Positions 1 to 8,090 of a stretch of DNA of 34,221 bases are shown here, piece after piece. A program made the translations under genes and the position numbers. Within the stretch, counting starts at the first letter, position 1. Each line of letters begins with the position of its first letter. The notes below the pieces were generated by a model. It saw nothing but the letters and a program-made list of their open reading frames with translations, searched no databases and had not been told where the DNA came from. The stretch is from Verrucomicrobiales bacterium (GTDB taxonomy: Bacteria; Verrucomicrobiota; Verrucomicrobiia; Limisphaerales; UBA9464): NCBI GenBank assembly GCA_027490985.1, contig JAIXXC010000057.1, positions 1-34,221 of the forward strand, given 5' to 3'.

Positions 1-617
1 GGCTTCTCCTGGGCCACGCGCTTGAGGAGGTCCTTGATGACCTGCTCCTCGTGCGAGCCGCTCTTGCTGTGGACCCACTTGTCACCCTGCTCGAGCTCAT
101 AGCCCTTGTGGATGAGCAGGGTCACGTCGCCGCCGTCGTCGACGACCAGCTCGGGGCCCTGGTCGCCGGGGTGCAGCACGGCCTTGAGGGTCAGCTCCCA
201 GTACTCCTCAAGCGTCTCGCCCTTCCAGGCGAACACCGGGGTGCCGGTCGCAGCGATGGCCGCGGCGGCGTGGTCTTGGGTCGAGAAGATGTTGCACGAA
301 GCCCAGCGCACCTTGGCGCCGAGGTCGACGAGCGTCTCGATGAGCACAGCCGTCTGGATGGTCATGTGCAGCGATCCGGTAATGCGCACCCCCTTCAGGG
401 GCTTCTGCTTCGCATACTTCTTCCGGACGGACATCAGGCCGGGCATCTCGTGCTCGGCGACGGCGATCTCCTTGCGACCCCAGTCGGCCAGGGCGATGTC
501 GCGGACGATGTAGTCCTTGCCCGACGGGGTGTTCGCGGCGAAGGCGCCGAGGTTGGGCAGCGCGGCGGCCACGTCGGCGAGGGCGGAGGCGGCGGCGGAT
601 TTCTTGGCTTTGGCCAT
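1..617 (-). CDS. ahcY: Adenosylhomocysteinase (SAH hydrolase), C-terminus cut by window edge
   Basis: Catalyses reversible hydrolysis of S-adenosylhomocysteine to adenosine and homocysteine in the cytosol, removing the product that inhibits methyltransferases. About 205 codons are visible, read from the ATG at 617 (complement) and still open at base 1; the family is usually 430-480 residues, so the NAD-binding half lies outside. The visible part carries family blocks: [22 protein letters not shown], then [35 protein letters not shown] and [13 protein letters not shown], followed by VDDGGD. These form the N-terminal substrate domain. An alanine-rich extension of about 35 residues precedes the first block. 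It lies 40 bases downstream of metK on the same strand, so co-transcription is likely and makes sense: metK makes SAM and this enzyme recycles the spent cofactor. Confidence 0.96.
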   Translation of the reverse strand, partial: MAKAKKSAAASALADVAAALPNLGAFAANTPSGKDYIVRDIALADWGRKEIAVAEHEMPGLMSVRKKYAKQKPLKGVRITGSLHMTIQTAVLIETLVDLGAKVRWASCNIFSTQDHAAAAIAATGTPVFAWKGETLEEYWELTLKAVLHPGDQGPELVVDDGGDVTLLIHKGYELEQGDKWVHSKSGSHEEQVIKDLLKRVAQEK

Positions 618-657
618 GGAATGGATTCTTGGGGGGATGTCTGGGACGGAGGGGGGA

Positions 658-1839
658 TTATTTCACGGCCTTCTGCAGCGCCTTGACCTTGTCGACGGCC
701 TCCCAGGTGAGGTCCTTGTCGTCCTTGCCGAAGTGACCGTAGTTGGTGGTCTTGGAGTAGATCGGGCGCAGCAGCTTGAGCTGGCTGACGATGTCGGCCG
801 GCTTGAAGCTGAACACCTCCTCGACCGCGGCCGTGATCGCGGCATCGGTGAGACCTTCCTTGGCGGTGCCGAAGGTGTTCACGTACACGCTGACGGGGTC
901 GGGATAGCCGATGGCGTAGGCGAACTGGATCTCGGCGCGATCGGCCAGGCCGGCCGCGACGATGTTCTTGGCGACGTAGCGGCCCATGTAGGCGGCCGAG
1001 CGGTCGACCTTGGAGGGATCCTTGCCCGAGAAGGCACCGCCGCCGTGGCGGCCGAACCCACCGTAGCTGTCGACGATGATCTTGCGGCCGGTCAGACCGG
1101 TGTCGCCCTGGGGCCCGCCCACCACGAAGCGGCCGGTGGGATTGATGAGGAACAGCGTGTCCTTGGTCAGCAGGTTCTTGGGCAGCACCTTCTTGACGAC
1201 CTCTTCGATGCAGAACTCCTCGATGGTGGCGTGATCCACATCGGCGGCGTGCTGGGTGGAGATCACGACGTTGGAGATGGCCACCGGGCGGTTGTTCTCA
1301 TACACCACCGAGACCTGCGACTTCGCGTCGGGGCGCAGCCACGGGGCGGCCTTACCGGCCTTGCGGATCTGGGTCAGCTTTCGGCCCAGGCGGTGGGCGA
1401 ACATGATCGGCGCCGGCATGAGCTCGGGCGTCTCGTTGCTCGCGTAGCCGAACATCAGGCCCTGGTCGCCGGCACCCTGCTCGGCCTTCTTCTTGCCCTT
1501 GGCGGCCTTGGCATCCACGCCCTGGGCAATGTCGGGCGACTGCTGGGTCACGTACACGTTCACCATCACCTTGTCGGCATGGAACACGTCGTCGTCGTTC
1601 ACGTAGCCGATCTCGCGGATGGCCTCGCGGGCGAGCTTCACGAAGTCGAGCTTGGCCTTGGTGGTGATCTCACCGCCGACCACGGCGATGTTGGACTTCA
1701 CGTAGGTCTCGCAGGCGACGCGGCTGAACTTGTCCTGCGCGAGGCAGGCGTCCAGGACGGCGTCGGAGATCGTGTCGGCGACCTTGTCGGGATGGCCCTC
1801 GCCGACGGACTCGGACGAGAAGATGAAGCGGTTGCTCAT
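658..1839 (-). CDS. metK: S-adenosylmethionine synthetase (methionine adenosyltransferase)
   Basis: Makes SAM from methionine and ATP in the cytosol. The 393-residue product has normal family length and opens with the ATP-site signature [20 protein letters not shown]. The [12 protein letters not shown] motif and the glycine-rich [16 protein letters not shown] loop are intact, and the C-terminus has the usual [14 protein letters not shown] block. A small lysine-rich stretch ([11 protein letters not shown]) sits just before GAGDQG, a loop that varies in length in the family. The ATG at 1839 matches the family N-terminus. ahcY follows 40 bases downstream. The 302-base region upstream is divergent with trpD and contains several inverted repeats on the metK strand, so leader-based control is possible but not shown. 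Confidence 0.98.
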   Translation of the reverse strand: MSNRFIFSSESVGEGHPDKVADTISDAVLDACLAQDKFSRVACETYVKSNIAVVGGEITTKAKLDFVKLAREAIREIGYVNDDDVFHADKVMVNVYVTQQSPDIAQGVDAKAAKGKKKAEQGAGDQGLMFGYASNETPELMPAPIMFAHRLGRKLTQIRKAGKAAPWLRPDAKSQVSVVYENNRPVAISNVVISTQHAADVDHATIEEFCIEEVVKKVLPKNLLTKDTLFLINPTGRFVVGGPQGDTGLTGRKIIVDSYGGFGRHGGGAFSGKDPSKVDRSAAYMGRYVAKNIVAAGLADRAEIQFAYAIGYPDPVSVYVNTFGTAKEGLTDAAITAAVEEVFSFKPADIVSQLKLLRPIYSKTTNYGHFGKDDKDLTWEAVDKVKALQKAVK

Positions 1840-2141
1840 GAACGTTGAAGACGGTGGGTTGCTATCAGAATTGAACGTATTAACGAATCAGGATTTGATG
1901 ATGCGTGAGTTTCGCCCACGGTCAACGGGCTTTTTTGACCGCTTGGCCGATGGAGGCCGACCTGAAGGTTCTGACATCCCTCACCGCCTCCCTCGGGAGA
2001 CACGTTGGGAGAGGCCATCCGTCTCATCATCGAAGCTGCCGGCTGTAGGGCCACCCGGTCGGATCATCCTCTGTCGCCCACCTTGGAACCTTCCCCGGCT
2101 GAAGGCTGGCCGGGCCGTGGAGGGCCGATTAGCCTGTCCCC
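1840..2141. other. Divergent metK/trpD intergenic region
   Basis: This is the only gap above 300 bases and no convincing ORF fills it. The metK-proximal part (about 1865-1902) is clearly AT-richer than its surroundings, as expected for a promoter region. On the plus strand TTGAAC (1871-1876) and TTTGAT (1894-1899) are spaced 17 bases, a weak sigma70-like match that could serve trpD. The middle (1904-1971) is crowded with short inverted repeats, listed separately. The trpD-proximal part ends in GGAGGG about 20 bases before the trpD ATG. No known riboswitch consensus could be matched by eye. Confidence 0.6.
1904..1958 (-). promoter_or_regulatory. Clustered hairpins in the metK 5' region
   Basis: Three adjacent inverted repeats lie upstream of metK. 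GGTCAA (1920-1925) pairs with TTGACC (1935-1940) around a 9-base loop. CGTG (1904-1907) pairs with CACG (1917-1920) around 9 bases. GGCC (1945-1948) pairs with GGCC (1955-1958) around 6 bases. A further ACCT/AGGT pair lies at 1960-1969. The first two share base 1920, so they would stack or compete. If transcription starts upstream of 1958 on the minus strand, this would be a folded metK leader. It could equally be operator half-sites. It does not match the SAM-I core as far as I can tell. Confidence 0.35.
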
Positions 2142-3188
2142 ATGTTCAGCGAACTTGCCCGCACGGTGGCCGCCGGTCAGGAACTGGGCCCGGAGGGGAT
2201 GCCCGGACTCGTCGACGCCCTGGGAGACGCCGCGCATCCGTTGGGCGAGCGGGCCGATTTCCTGATCGCCTGGGCCGTCCGCGGCGAGACCCCGGCCGAG
2301 GTGGCCGCTCTGGCGACCGAGCTGCGCAATCGCTCGGTGGCGGTGCCGCTGTCCGAATCGTTCCGTCAGTCGCGGGAGATCCTCGATGTCTGCGGCACGG
2401 GCGGCGACCGACTCAACACCTTCAACATCTCGACAACGGTGGCGCTGGTGTGCGCAGCGGCCGGGGTGCCCGTGGCCAAGCACGGCAACCGCGCCATCAC
2501 CTCCAAGTCGGGCAGCGCCGACGTGCTCGAGGCACTGGGCATCCCGGTGGACCTGTCGCCTGAAGCCGCGGCCCGGGCCATCGAAGAGGCTCACTTCGCC
2601 TTCCTGTTCGCCCCGCGATTCCATCCGGCTTTCAAAGGCATCGCCCCGGTGCGGGCCCTGTGCGCCGAGCGGGGCCAGCGCACGGTGTTCAATCGGCTCG
2701 GCCCGCTGCTCAACCCGGCCCGACCCACGGCCCAGTTGCTGGGGGTCTCACGGACGGAATGGGTCGAACCCATGGCCAAGACCTTGCAAGCCCTCGGGCT
2801 CCGACGGGCCATGGTGGTCTCCGGTGAAGTCCCCGGCCACGGAACCCTCGACGAGCTGTCCACGCTCGGGACCAACCATGTGGCCGAGTTCTATCAGGAC
2901 CGCGGGTTCAGCACCTCTTCCGGATCCGCGTCGGACTTCCCGCTGATTCCGGCCACGCTGGCCGACCTGGAGGGCGGCAGCGCGGTCGACAACGCCGCGA
3001 TCCTCGTGCGCCTGCTGGAGGGCTCCGACCGCGGGCCACGACGCGATGCGGTGCTGCTCAACGCCTCGGCGGCGCTCTTCGTCGCAGCCCGGGTGCGCAG
3101 CATGGGCGAGGGTTGGGATCTGGCCGAGAAGCTCCTGCACGACGGACGAGTGCTGAAGACCCTCGACCGGTTGCGCCATACCCGTTGA
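2142..3188 (+). CDS. trpD: Anthranilate phosphoribosyltransferase
   Basis: Second step of tryptophan synthesis: transfers the phosphoribosyl group of PRPP to anthranilate in the cytosol. The 348-residue length is typical. The PRPP loop CGTGGD (GTGGD at 85-89) is followed by FNISTTVALVCAAAGVPVAKHGNR with the KHGNR block, then TSKSGSADVLEALG, and further on RTVFNRLGPLLNPARP, which lines the anthranilate site. The ATG at 2142 gives the usual N-terminal helix; GGAGGG lies about 20 bases upstream, a little far for a good ribosome site. It stands alone: the next trp gene, trpG, is 4 kb away on the other strand and trpE is not in the window. A permease gene follows after 37 bases and may be co-transcribed. 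Confidence 0.97.
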   Translation: MFSELARTVAAGQELGPEGMPGLVDALGDAAHPLGERADFLIAWAVRGETPAEVAALATELRNRSVAVPLSESFRQSREILDVCGTGGDRLNTFNISTTVALVCAAAGVPVAKHGNRAITSKSGSADVLEALGIPVDLSPEAAARAIEEAHFAFLFAPRFHPAFKGIAPVRALCAERGQRTVFNRLGPLLNPARPTAQLLGVSRTEWVEPMAKTLQALGLRRAMVVSGEVPGHGTLDELSTLGTNHVAEFYQDRGFSTSSGSASDFPLIPATLADLEGGSAVDNAAILVRLLEGSDRGPRRDAVLLNASAALFVAARVRSMGEGWDLAEKLLHDGRVLKTLDRLRHTR

Positions 3189-3225
3189 GTTCCCGTCCTC
3201 GTCGCAGGCCCCCTTCTCCGCACGG

Positions 3226-3969
3226 ATGTCCCAGGACCTCACCCTCCAACAATGGGCTCTGGCCTGTCTGGCCGCGGTGGGCATCGGGGTTTCCAAGAGC
3301 GGCCTACCCGGGGTGAGCCTGCTGCATGTGGTGATCTTCGCCCAACTGTTCCCGGGCCTTCAATCGACCGGGGTGGTGCTGCCGATGCTCGTGGTGGGCG
3401 ACATCGGTGCGGTGCTGCTCTTCCGACGCCACGCCGATGGACACCACATCCGGCGGACGCTGCCCCCAGCGGCCATCGGAGTCGTCGCGGGTTGGGCGGT
3501 GATGCGCTTCTGGGGACAGGCCGACTTCCGGCCGGTGATCGGGGCCATCGTGCTGGCGCTGGCGGTGATTCAACTCATCCGGCACTGGCGGCCCGAGACG
3601 CTCGCCGACCTGCCCCACACGCGGTCCTTCGCCTGGACCATCGGGCTGCTGGCCGGCGGCGTGACCATGGTGGCCAACGCCGCGGGGCCCGTCATGGCCC
3701 TGTACCTGGTGGCCGTGTCGCTGCCCAAGAATGTGTTCGTCGGCACCAGTGCCTGGTTCTTCCTGTTCATCAACCTCTTCAAGATCCCCTTCAGCCTCCA
3801 ACTGGGGCTGATCCATCTCGACTCGCTGGCGTTCAATGTGCGGTTGCTCCCGCTGGTGGTGGCCGGGCTCTTCCTGGGGCGGGCGGTGGTGGCCCGCCTG
3901 CCGCAGCGCACCTTCGACACCTTCATCCTCCTCTTCGCCTGGGTGGCGGCCCTGCGACTCCTGCTGTGA
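3226..3969 (+). CDS. TauE/SafE (TSUP) family permease
   Basis: A 247-residue, strongly hydrophobic inner-membrane protein of the TauE/SafE sulfite exporter superfamily. The glycine-rich first helix with VGIGVSKSGLPGVSLLHV is the characteristic start of the first of two repeated halves, and a matching second-half segment (LLAGGVTMVANAAGPVMALYL, about 140-160) has the usual small-residue pattern. Seven or eight membrane segments are expected. Characterised relatives export sulfite, sulfoacetate or related organosulfur anions, but the substrate cannot be read from sequence. cysK nearby makes a sulfur link tempting, though that is only context. It follows trpD by 37 bases and is convergent with the lytic transglycosylase gene, 39 bases apart. 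Confidence 0.88.
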   Translation: MSQDLTLQQWALACLAAVGIGVSKSGLPGVSLLHVVIFAQLFPGLQSTGVVLPMLVVGDIGAVLLFRRHADGHHIRRTLPPAAIGVVAGWAVMRFWGQADFRPVIGAIVLALAVIQLIRHWRPETLADLPHTRSFAWTIGLLAGGVTMVANAAGPVMALYLVAVSLPKNVFVGTSAWFFLFINLFKIPFSLQLGLIHLDSLAFNVRLLPLVVAGLFLGRAVVARLPQRTFDTFILLFAWVAALRLLL

Positions 3970-4008
3970 TCGAGTGGGGGCCGTGGCGAGGTTCCGGCAG
4001 CGCGAGCC

Positions 4009-5073
4009 TCACCGAGTGGGGCTCGGCAACCGCGCGAGCGATCGGCCTTCGCGCCGCTGGAGGAGGGCGTCGATCCGCGGCACATACATCTGGGTCTCGG
4101 CCGGCAGGTGCCGGGCGATGTCGTGGAACGTCCGGGCACGGTGGCGGCTGAGGAGATTCGCTACCCGGGTCTCGCCGGCATTGTAGGCGGCCAGCGCCAG
4201 GGGCCAGTCCTTGAAGCGGCGATGGAGCGCCCGGAGATACCGGGCCGAGGCGCGGGCGTTCTTCTCCGGACGGTACCGCTGATCGAAGGGGAAGGTCGAA
4301 AGGCCCTGAGCCCGGGCGGTCTCGGGCATCAATTGATAGAGGCCCGCCGCGCCGGCCGGGCTGCGGGCCCCCGGATCGAACGACGACTCCACCTCCGCCA
4401 CCCAGACCAACTCCTCGGGCACTCCTTCTTCGCGGAAGATCGGCTTGAGCTGCGGCACCCGACGCCGGGCCTGATCGGGCCAGGGCTCGACGATCGTGAT
4501 GTCGGACCAGACCTTCCGCTGCTGGGCCGCGGAGGGAACCCAAGCCGGCCGGGTCACCGGAAGCACCGGCCCCATCGAAGACTTGGGCTGAAGGGGGGAA
4601 ACCGCCGGAGGAGCCGACGGGGGTTGCACGGGTCGTCGGGGTCGCAGAGGAGATCCGGGCACCGCGGGCGTCGGAACTCCCGGCGGCGGGGGCGATGCCA
4701 GAGCGAAGGTTTCGGCCGCCTTGAAATAATCCAACCGGGCTCGCAGCCAGGGGACGTACGGCTGCAACGCCGTCTCCCGCTCCAACCACGGCAGGAGGGC
4801 TTCGGCGACGCGGCGCAATTCGGCCAGATCGAGGAGGTTCTCGGCCTGCAGGCGATCCTGGACCCGCCGGAGCAGCGGCTCGACCTGCTGGAGATCGAGC
4901 TCCGGCAGCGGTGGCAGCGCCTCCTCGTCGATGTGCTGCTCCCACCAGCGCTGCCCCTCGTTCAGCAAGGCCTCCAGGTCCGACGGCGACGGAGCCGGCG
5001 GCGTCTGGGCTGCCCTCGCCGGCACGAGTTGCAGCAGGACTCCCAGCAGGATGGAACGAAAAGTGCGGTTCAC
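4009..5073 (-). CDS. Secreted lytic transglycosylase, SLT (GH23) domain
   Basis: Predicted to cleave the MurNAc-GlcNAc bond of peptidoglycan with formation of 1,6-anhydroMurNAc, acting in the periplasm. I chose the GTG at 5073, which gives 354 residues and a clean signal peptide (NRTF, then [10 protein letters not shown], cleavage near ARA/AQ about residue 22). No ATG lies nearby and no clear ribosome site is seen. Residues 23-125 are helical and rich in Glu and Leu; 126-180 are a proline-rich linker; about 205-340 is the SLT domain. It shows [24 protein letters not shown] with the catalytic glutamate at 229, then [10 protein letters not shown] and ETQMYVPRI. No LysM repeats are present, unlike MltD. 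The N-terminal part is unassigned. It is divergent from cysK. Confidence 0.9.
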   Translation of the reverse strand: MNRTFRSILLGVLLQLVPARAAQTPPAPSPSDLEALLNEGQRWWEQHIDEEALPPLPELDLQQVEPLLRRVQDRLQAENLLDLAELRRVAEALLPWLERETALQPYVPWLRARLDYFKAAETFALASPPPPGVPTPAVPGSPLRPRRPVQPPSAPPAVSPLQPKSSMGPVLPVTRPAWVPSAAQQRKVWSDITIVEPWPDQARRRVPQLKPIFREEGVPEELVWVAEVESSFDPGARSPAGAAGLYQLMPETARAQGLSTFPFDQRYRPEKNARASARYLRALHRRFKDWPLALAAYNAGETRVANLLSRHRARTFHDIARHLPAETQMYVPRIDALLQRREGRSLARLPSPTR

Positions 5074-5142
5074 GTCGGGCTTGGGATGAGCATCGTGCAG
5101 ACCCGGGCCCCGGGCAAACCCTGCTCGCTGAAGCGGTCGAAT

Positions 5143-5171
5143 TCCGGGGTCAAAACCCGGACTTGCCCCGG
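5143..5171 (+). promoter_or_regulatory. Alternative hairpins in the cysK leader
   Basis: Two mutually exclusive stems occur 47 to 75 bases before the cysK ATG. TCCGGG (5143-5148) can pair with CCCGGA (5156-5161), and CCGGGG (5144-5149) can pair with CCCCGG (5166-5171). Both are perfect six-base stems sharing the 5' arm. Such overlap is typical of attenuators and ribosome-access switches, but GC-rich DNA produces it by chance fairly often. No U-tract follows, so termination is less likely than a translational or structural role. Confidence 0.3.
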
Positions 5172-5217
5172 TGGATTCCCCCGACACACTGGCCTCACGC
5201 TTCCAAATCCTCTGTTT

Positions 5218-6213
5218 ATGGGCCGCATCTACAACAACATCGTCGAGACCGTCGGGCGCACGCCGCTCGTCCGCCTGAACCGCATCCCCGCCAGCTTCGG
5301 TGTGGATCCGTCCACGCAGATCCTGCTCAAGTGCGAGTTCTTCAACCCGCTCGGATCGGTGAAAGACCGTATCGGCATGGCCATGATCCAGGACGCCGAA
5401 CAACGGGGCATCCTGAAGCCGGGCACCACCATCATCGAGCCCACCTCGGGCAACACCGGCATCGCGCTGGCCTTCGTCGCGGCGGCCAAGGGCTACAAGG
5501 TCATCCTGACCATGCCCGAGACCATGTCGCTGGAGCGCCGCACACTCCTGGCGCTGCTCGGCGCCAAGCTGGTGCTGACCCCCGGCAGTGAGGGCATGCG
5601 CGGGGCCATCGCCCGGGCCGAATTGCTGGCCAAGGAGATTCCCGACGCGTGGATCCCGCAGCAGTTCGAAAACGGAGCCAATCCGGCCGTCCACACCGCG
5701 AGCACCGGCCCCGAGATCTGGGAAGATACCGCCGGCGCCGTCGACATCTTCGTCTCGGCGGTCGGCACGGGGGGCACGATCACGGGCTGCTACGAGTACA
5801 TCAAACCCCTCAAGCCGTCCTTCACGGCCATCGCGGTCGAGCCCAAGGACTCGCCCGTCATCTCGCAGACCCTGCACGGCGAACCGGTCAAGCCCGGCCC
5901 GCACAAGATCCAGGGCACCGGGGCCGGTTTCGTGCCGAAGAACCTCCGGCTCAAGGACGCCGCGGGCAACGCCCAGATCATCGAAGCCGTGCAGGTGAGC
6001 AACGACGACGCCTTCGCCATCGCCCGTCGCTTGGCCAAGGAGGAGGGCATCCTCGCCGGCATCTCGTCGGGCGCCAACGTCTGGGCCGCCATCGAGGTCG
6101 CCAAGCGTCCGGAGAACAAGGGCAAGACGATCGTGACGGTCGCCTGCTCGACCGGTGAACGCTACCTGTCCACCGCCCTGGCCGCCGAGGCCCGCGCCGA
6201 AGTCGGGGGCTGA
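5218..6213 (+). CDS. cysK: Cysteine synthase (O-acetylserine sulfhydrylase)
   Basis: Makes cysteine from O-acetylserine and sulfide with PLP in the cytosol. The 331-residue product begins [20 protein letters not shown]. The PLP lysine is K49 in NPLGSVKDR; the substrate loop [13 protein letters not shown] and the phosphate-binding GTGGTITG are intact, and [14 protein letters not shown] closes the fold. The length and lack of a CBS region favour cysteine synthase over cystathionine beta-synthase, though cysM-type or cystathionine-synthase activity cannot be excluded by sequence. The ATG at 5218 is preferred because the family N-terminus starts there; an in-frame open stretch upstream is non-coding. 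A strong terminator follows at 6244. The leader contains competing hairpins. Confidence 0.97.
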   Translation: MGRIYNNIVETVGRTPLVRLNRIPASFGVDPSTQILLKCEFFNPLGSVKDRIGMAMIQDAEQRGILKPGTTIIEPTSGNTGIALAFVAAAKGYKVILTMPETMSLERRTLLALLGAKLVLTPGSEGMRGAIARAELLAKEIPDAWIPQQFENGANPAVHTASTGPEIWEDTAGAVDIFVSAVGTGGTITGCYEYIKPLKPSFTAIAVEPKDSPVISQTLHGEPVKPGPHKIQGTGAGFVPKNLRLKDAAGNAQIIEAVQVSNDDAFAIARRLAKEEGILAGISSGANVWAAIEVAKRPENKGKTIVTVACSTGERYLSTALAAEARAEVGG

Positions 6214-6243
6214 GATTCCTCAGAACGCTCCCTCGGAAACGAC

Positions 6244-6280
6244 ACAGGCCGCGTGGTATGCCACGCGGCCTGTTTGTTGG
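6244..6280. terminator. Bidirectional intrinsic terminator between cysK and the MDR gene
   Basis: A perfect 13-base-pair stem, ACAGGCCGCGTGG (6244-6256) with CCACGCGGCCTGT (6261-6273), closes a four-base TATG loop. On the plus strand TTTGTTGG follows, giving a modest U-tract for cysK. On the minus strand a GTCGTTTC tail follows, which could stop transcription of the convergent oxidoreductase gene ending at 6322. Position between two convergent stops supports use in both directions. Confidence 0.85.
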
Positions 6281-6321
6281 TTCGGGATGAAGCCAGAAGC
6301 GCTTGCGGAACGCCCGAACGG

Positions 6322-7326
6322 TCAGGATTCGGACGACAGGCGAACCACCAGTTTGCCAAACTGTTCCCCGCGCTCCATCCGTTCGAAGGCGGCACCGATG
6401 TGATCCAGACCGAAGACCTCGCTGATCACGGGCTTGATGGCGTGGGTTTTGACGAAGTCGACCATGGCCGCGAAATCGGCGGGGCTGCCCATGGTGGTGC
6501 CCAAGAGGGAGATCTGGCGCCAGAAGAGCTTGCGGGTGGGCAGCTCGGGCGGATTCCCGCGAGTGGCCCCGAAGAAGACGATGCGCCCGCCCGACGCGGT
6601 GAGGTCGATGAGCGTCTCGAAACCGGGGCCCGCGGCGCTGTCGATCACCACCTCGAACGGCCCGTGGTGCTTGCCGAATTCGACATGCCAGTCGGGCAGG
6701 TTGTAGAGGCTGCCGGCCTTGGACCCCAGCTCATGGGCCCGTTCGAGTTTCCAGGGCGCACTGGAGGTCACGCAGGGAATGGCGCCGACGGCCGCGGCGA
6801 ACTGCAGCGCAAAGAGGGCGGTGCCGGCACCGATGCCGTTGATGAGGATCCGCTCATGGGCCTTGAGGCCGGCCCGGGTGAAGAGCGCGCGGTAGGCGGT
6901 GAGGCCGGCCAGGGGCAACGCCGCCGCCTCTTCCCACGACAGGTGGGAGGGCTTGGGCACCAGCTGGGTGGCCGGGATCGCCACGAACTCGGCGAAGGTG
7001 CCGTCGCGCGGCAAGCCCAGAATCGAGAACCGGGGTTCCTGCGCCCGTTCCGAATGTCCCCAATCAAGCGAGGGGTTGATGATGACCTCCTGATCCACCA
7101 GCGAGGGATCGACCCCCGCCCCGGTCTCGACCACCGTGCCCGCCCCGTCGGAACCGAGGATCACCGGAAACTTCAACCCGGCGTAGTGCCCCCCTTTGAT
7201 CCACACATCGCGGTGATTCAAGGCGGCCGCGTGCAGGCGGACCACCACCTCACCGGGGTGGGGCGTCGGCTGAGGGACGGTATCGACGAACAATTCCTGA
7301 ACTCCGCGAAGAACGGCAGCTTTCAC
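6322..7326 (-). CDS. Medium-chain dehydrogenase/reductase, quinone oxidoreductase type
   Basis: A 334-residue cytosolic NAD(P)H-dependent oxidoreductase of the MDR superfamily. The GroES-like N-terminal half (LHAAALNHRDVWIKGG, then FPVILGSDGAGTVVETG) is followed by a Rossmann half with GIGAGTALFALQFA, a variant of the nucleotide-binding GxGxxG turn, and SGGRIVFFGAT. The catalytic-zinc Cys-His-Glu set is not convincing (GSDGAG instead of GHEGAG) and the four structural-zinc cysteines are absent; the segment where they would lie reads DWGHSERAQEPRFS. That fits zinc-free enoyl or quinone reductases better than alcohol dehydrogenases. The substrate is unknown. It ends 49 bases from the shared terminator and lies downstream of trpG on the same strand, 50 bases away. 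Confidence 0.9.
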   Translation of the reverse strand: MKAAVLRGVQELFVDTVPQPTPHPGEVVVRLHAAALNHRDVWIKGGHYAGLKFPVILGSDGAGTVVETGAGVDPSLVDQEVIINPSLDWGHSERAQEPRFSILGLPRDGTFAEFVAIPATQLVPKPSHLSWEEAAALPLAGLTAYRALFTRAGLKAHERILINGIGAGTALFALQFAAAVGAIPCVTSSAPWKLERAHELGSKAGSLYNLPDWHVEFGKHHGPFEVVIDSAAGPGFETLIDLTASGGRIVFFGATRGNPPELPTRKLFWRQISLLGTTMGSPADFAAMVDFVKTHAIKPVISEVFGLDHIGAAFERMERGEQFGKLVVRLSSES

Positions 7327-7376
7327 GAACTCAGCCTAGCGGGAGCGCCGGGGCGACGCGAGCCCGGGAATGCGGA

Positions 7377-7952
<576 letters not shown>

Positions 7953-8090
7953 GGCGCCGAGACGCTAGTCCGCCCGGGCCCGGTTGGGAAGTCCGCCCAC
8001 CAAGGCCTCAGGTTGACCCAAACAGGAAAACCGCTGGCGCACTCCTCACCCGACCTCCAGCTTCAGGACCAGCAACCGATCCACTTTCCC

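Noticed and set aside
517-1848. A 443-codon plus-strand frame opposite metK.
   Set aside because: It is the antisense shadow of metK, with low-complexity Gly/Leu/Val/His content and no recognisable motif.
1840-2141. A SAM-I riboswitch upstream of metK.
   Set aside because: The minus strand has a GGCGGTGAGGGAT string loosely like the SAM-I 5' core, but the following conserved segment ending in GGCAACC is missing.
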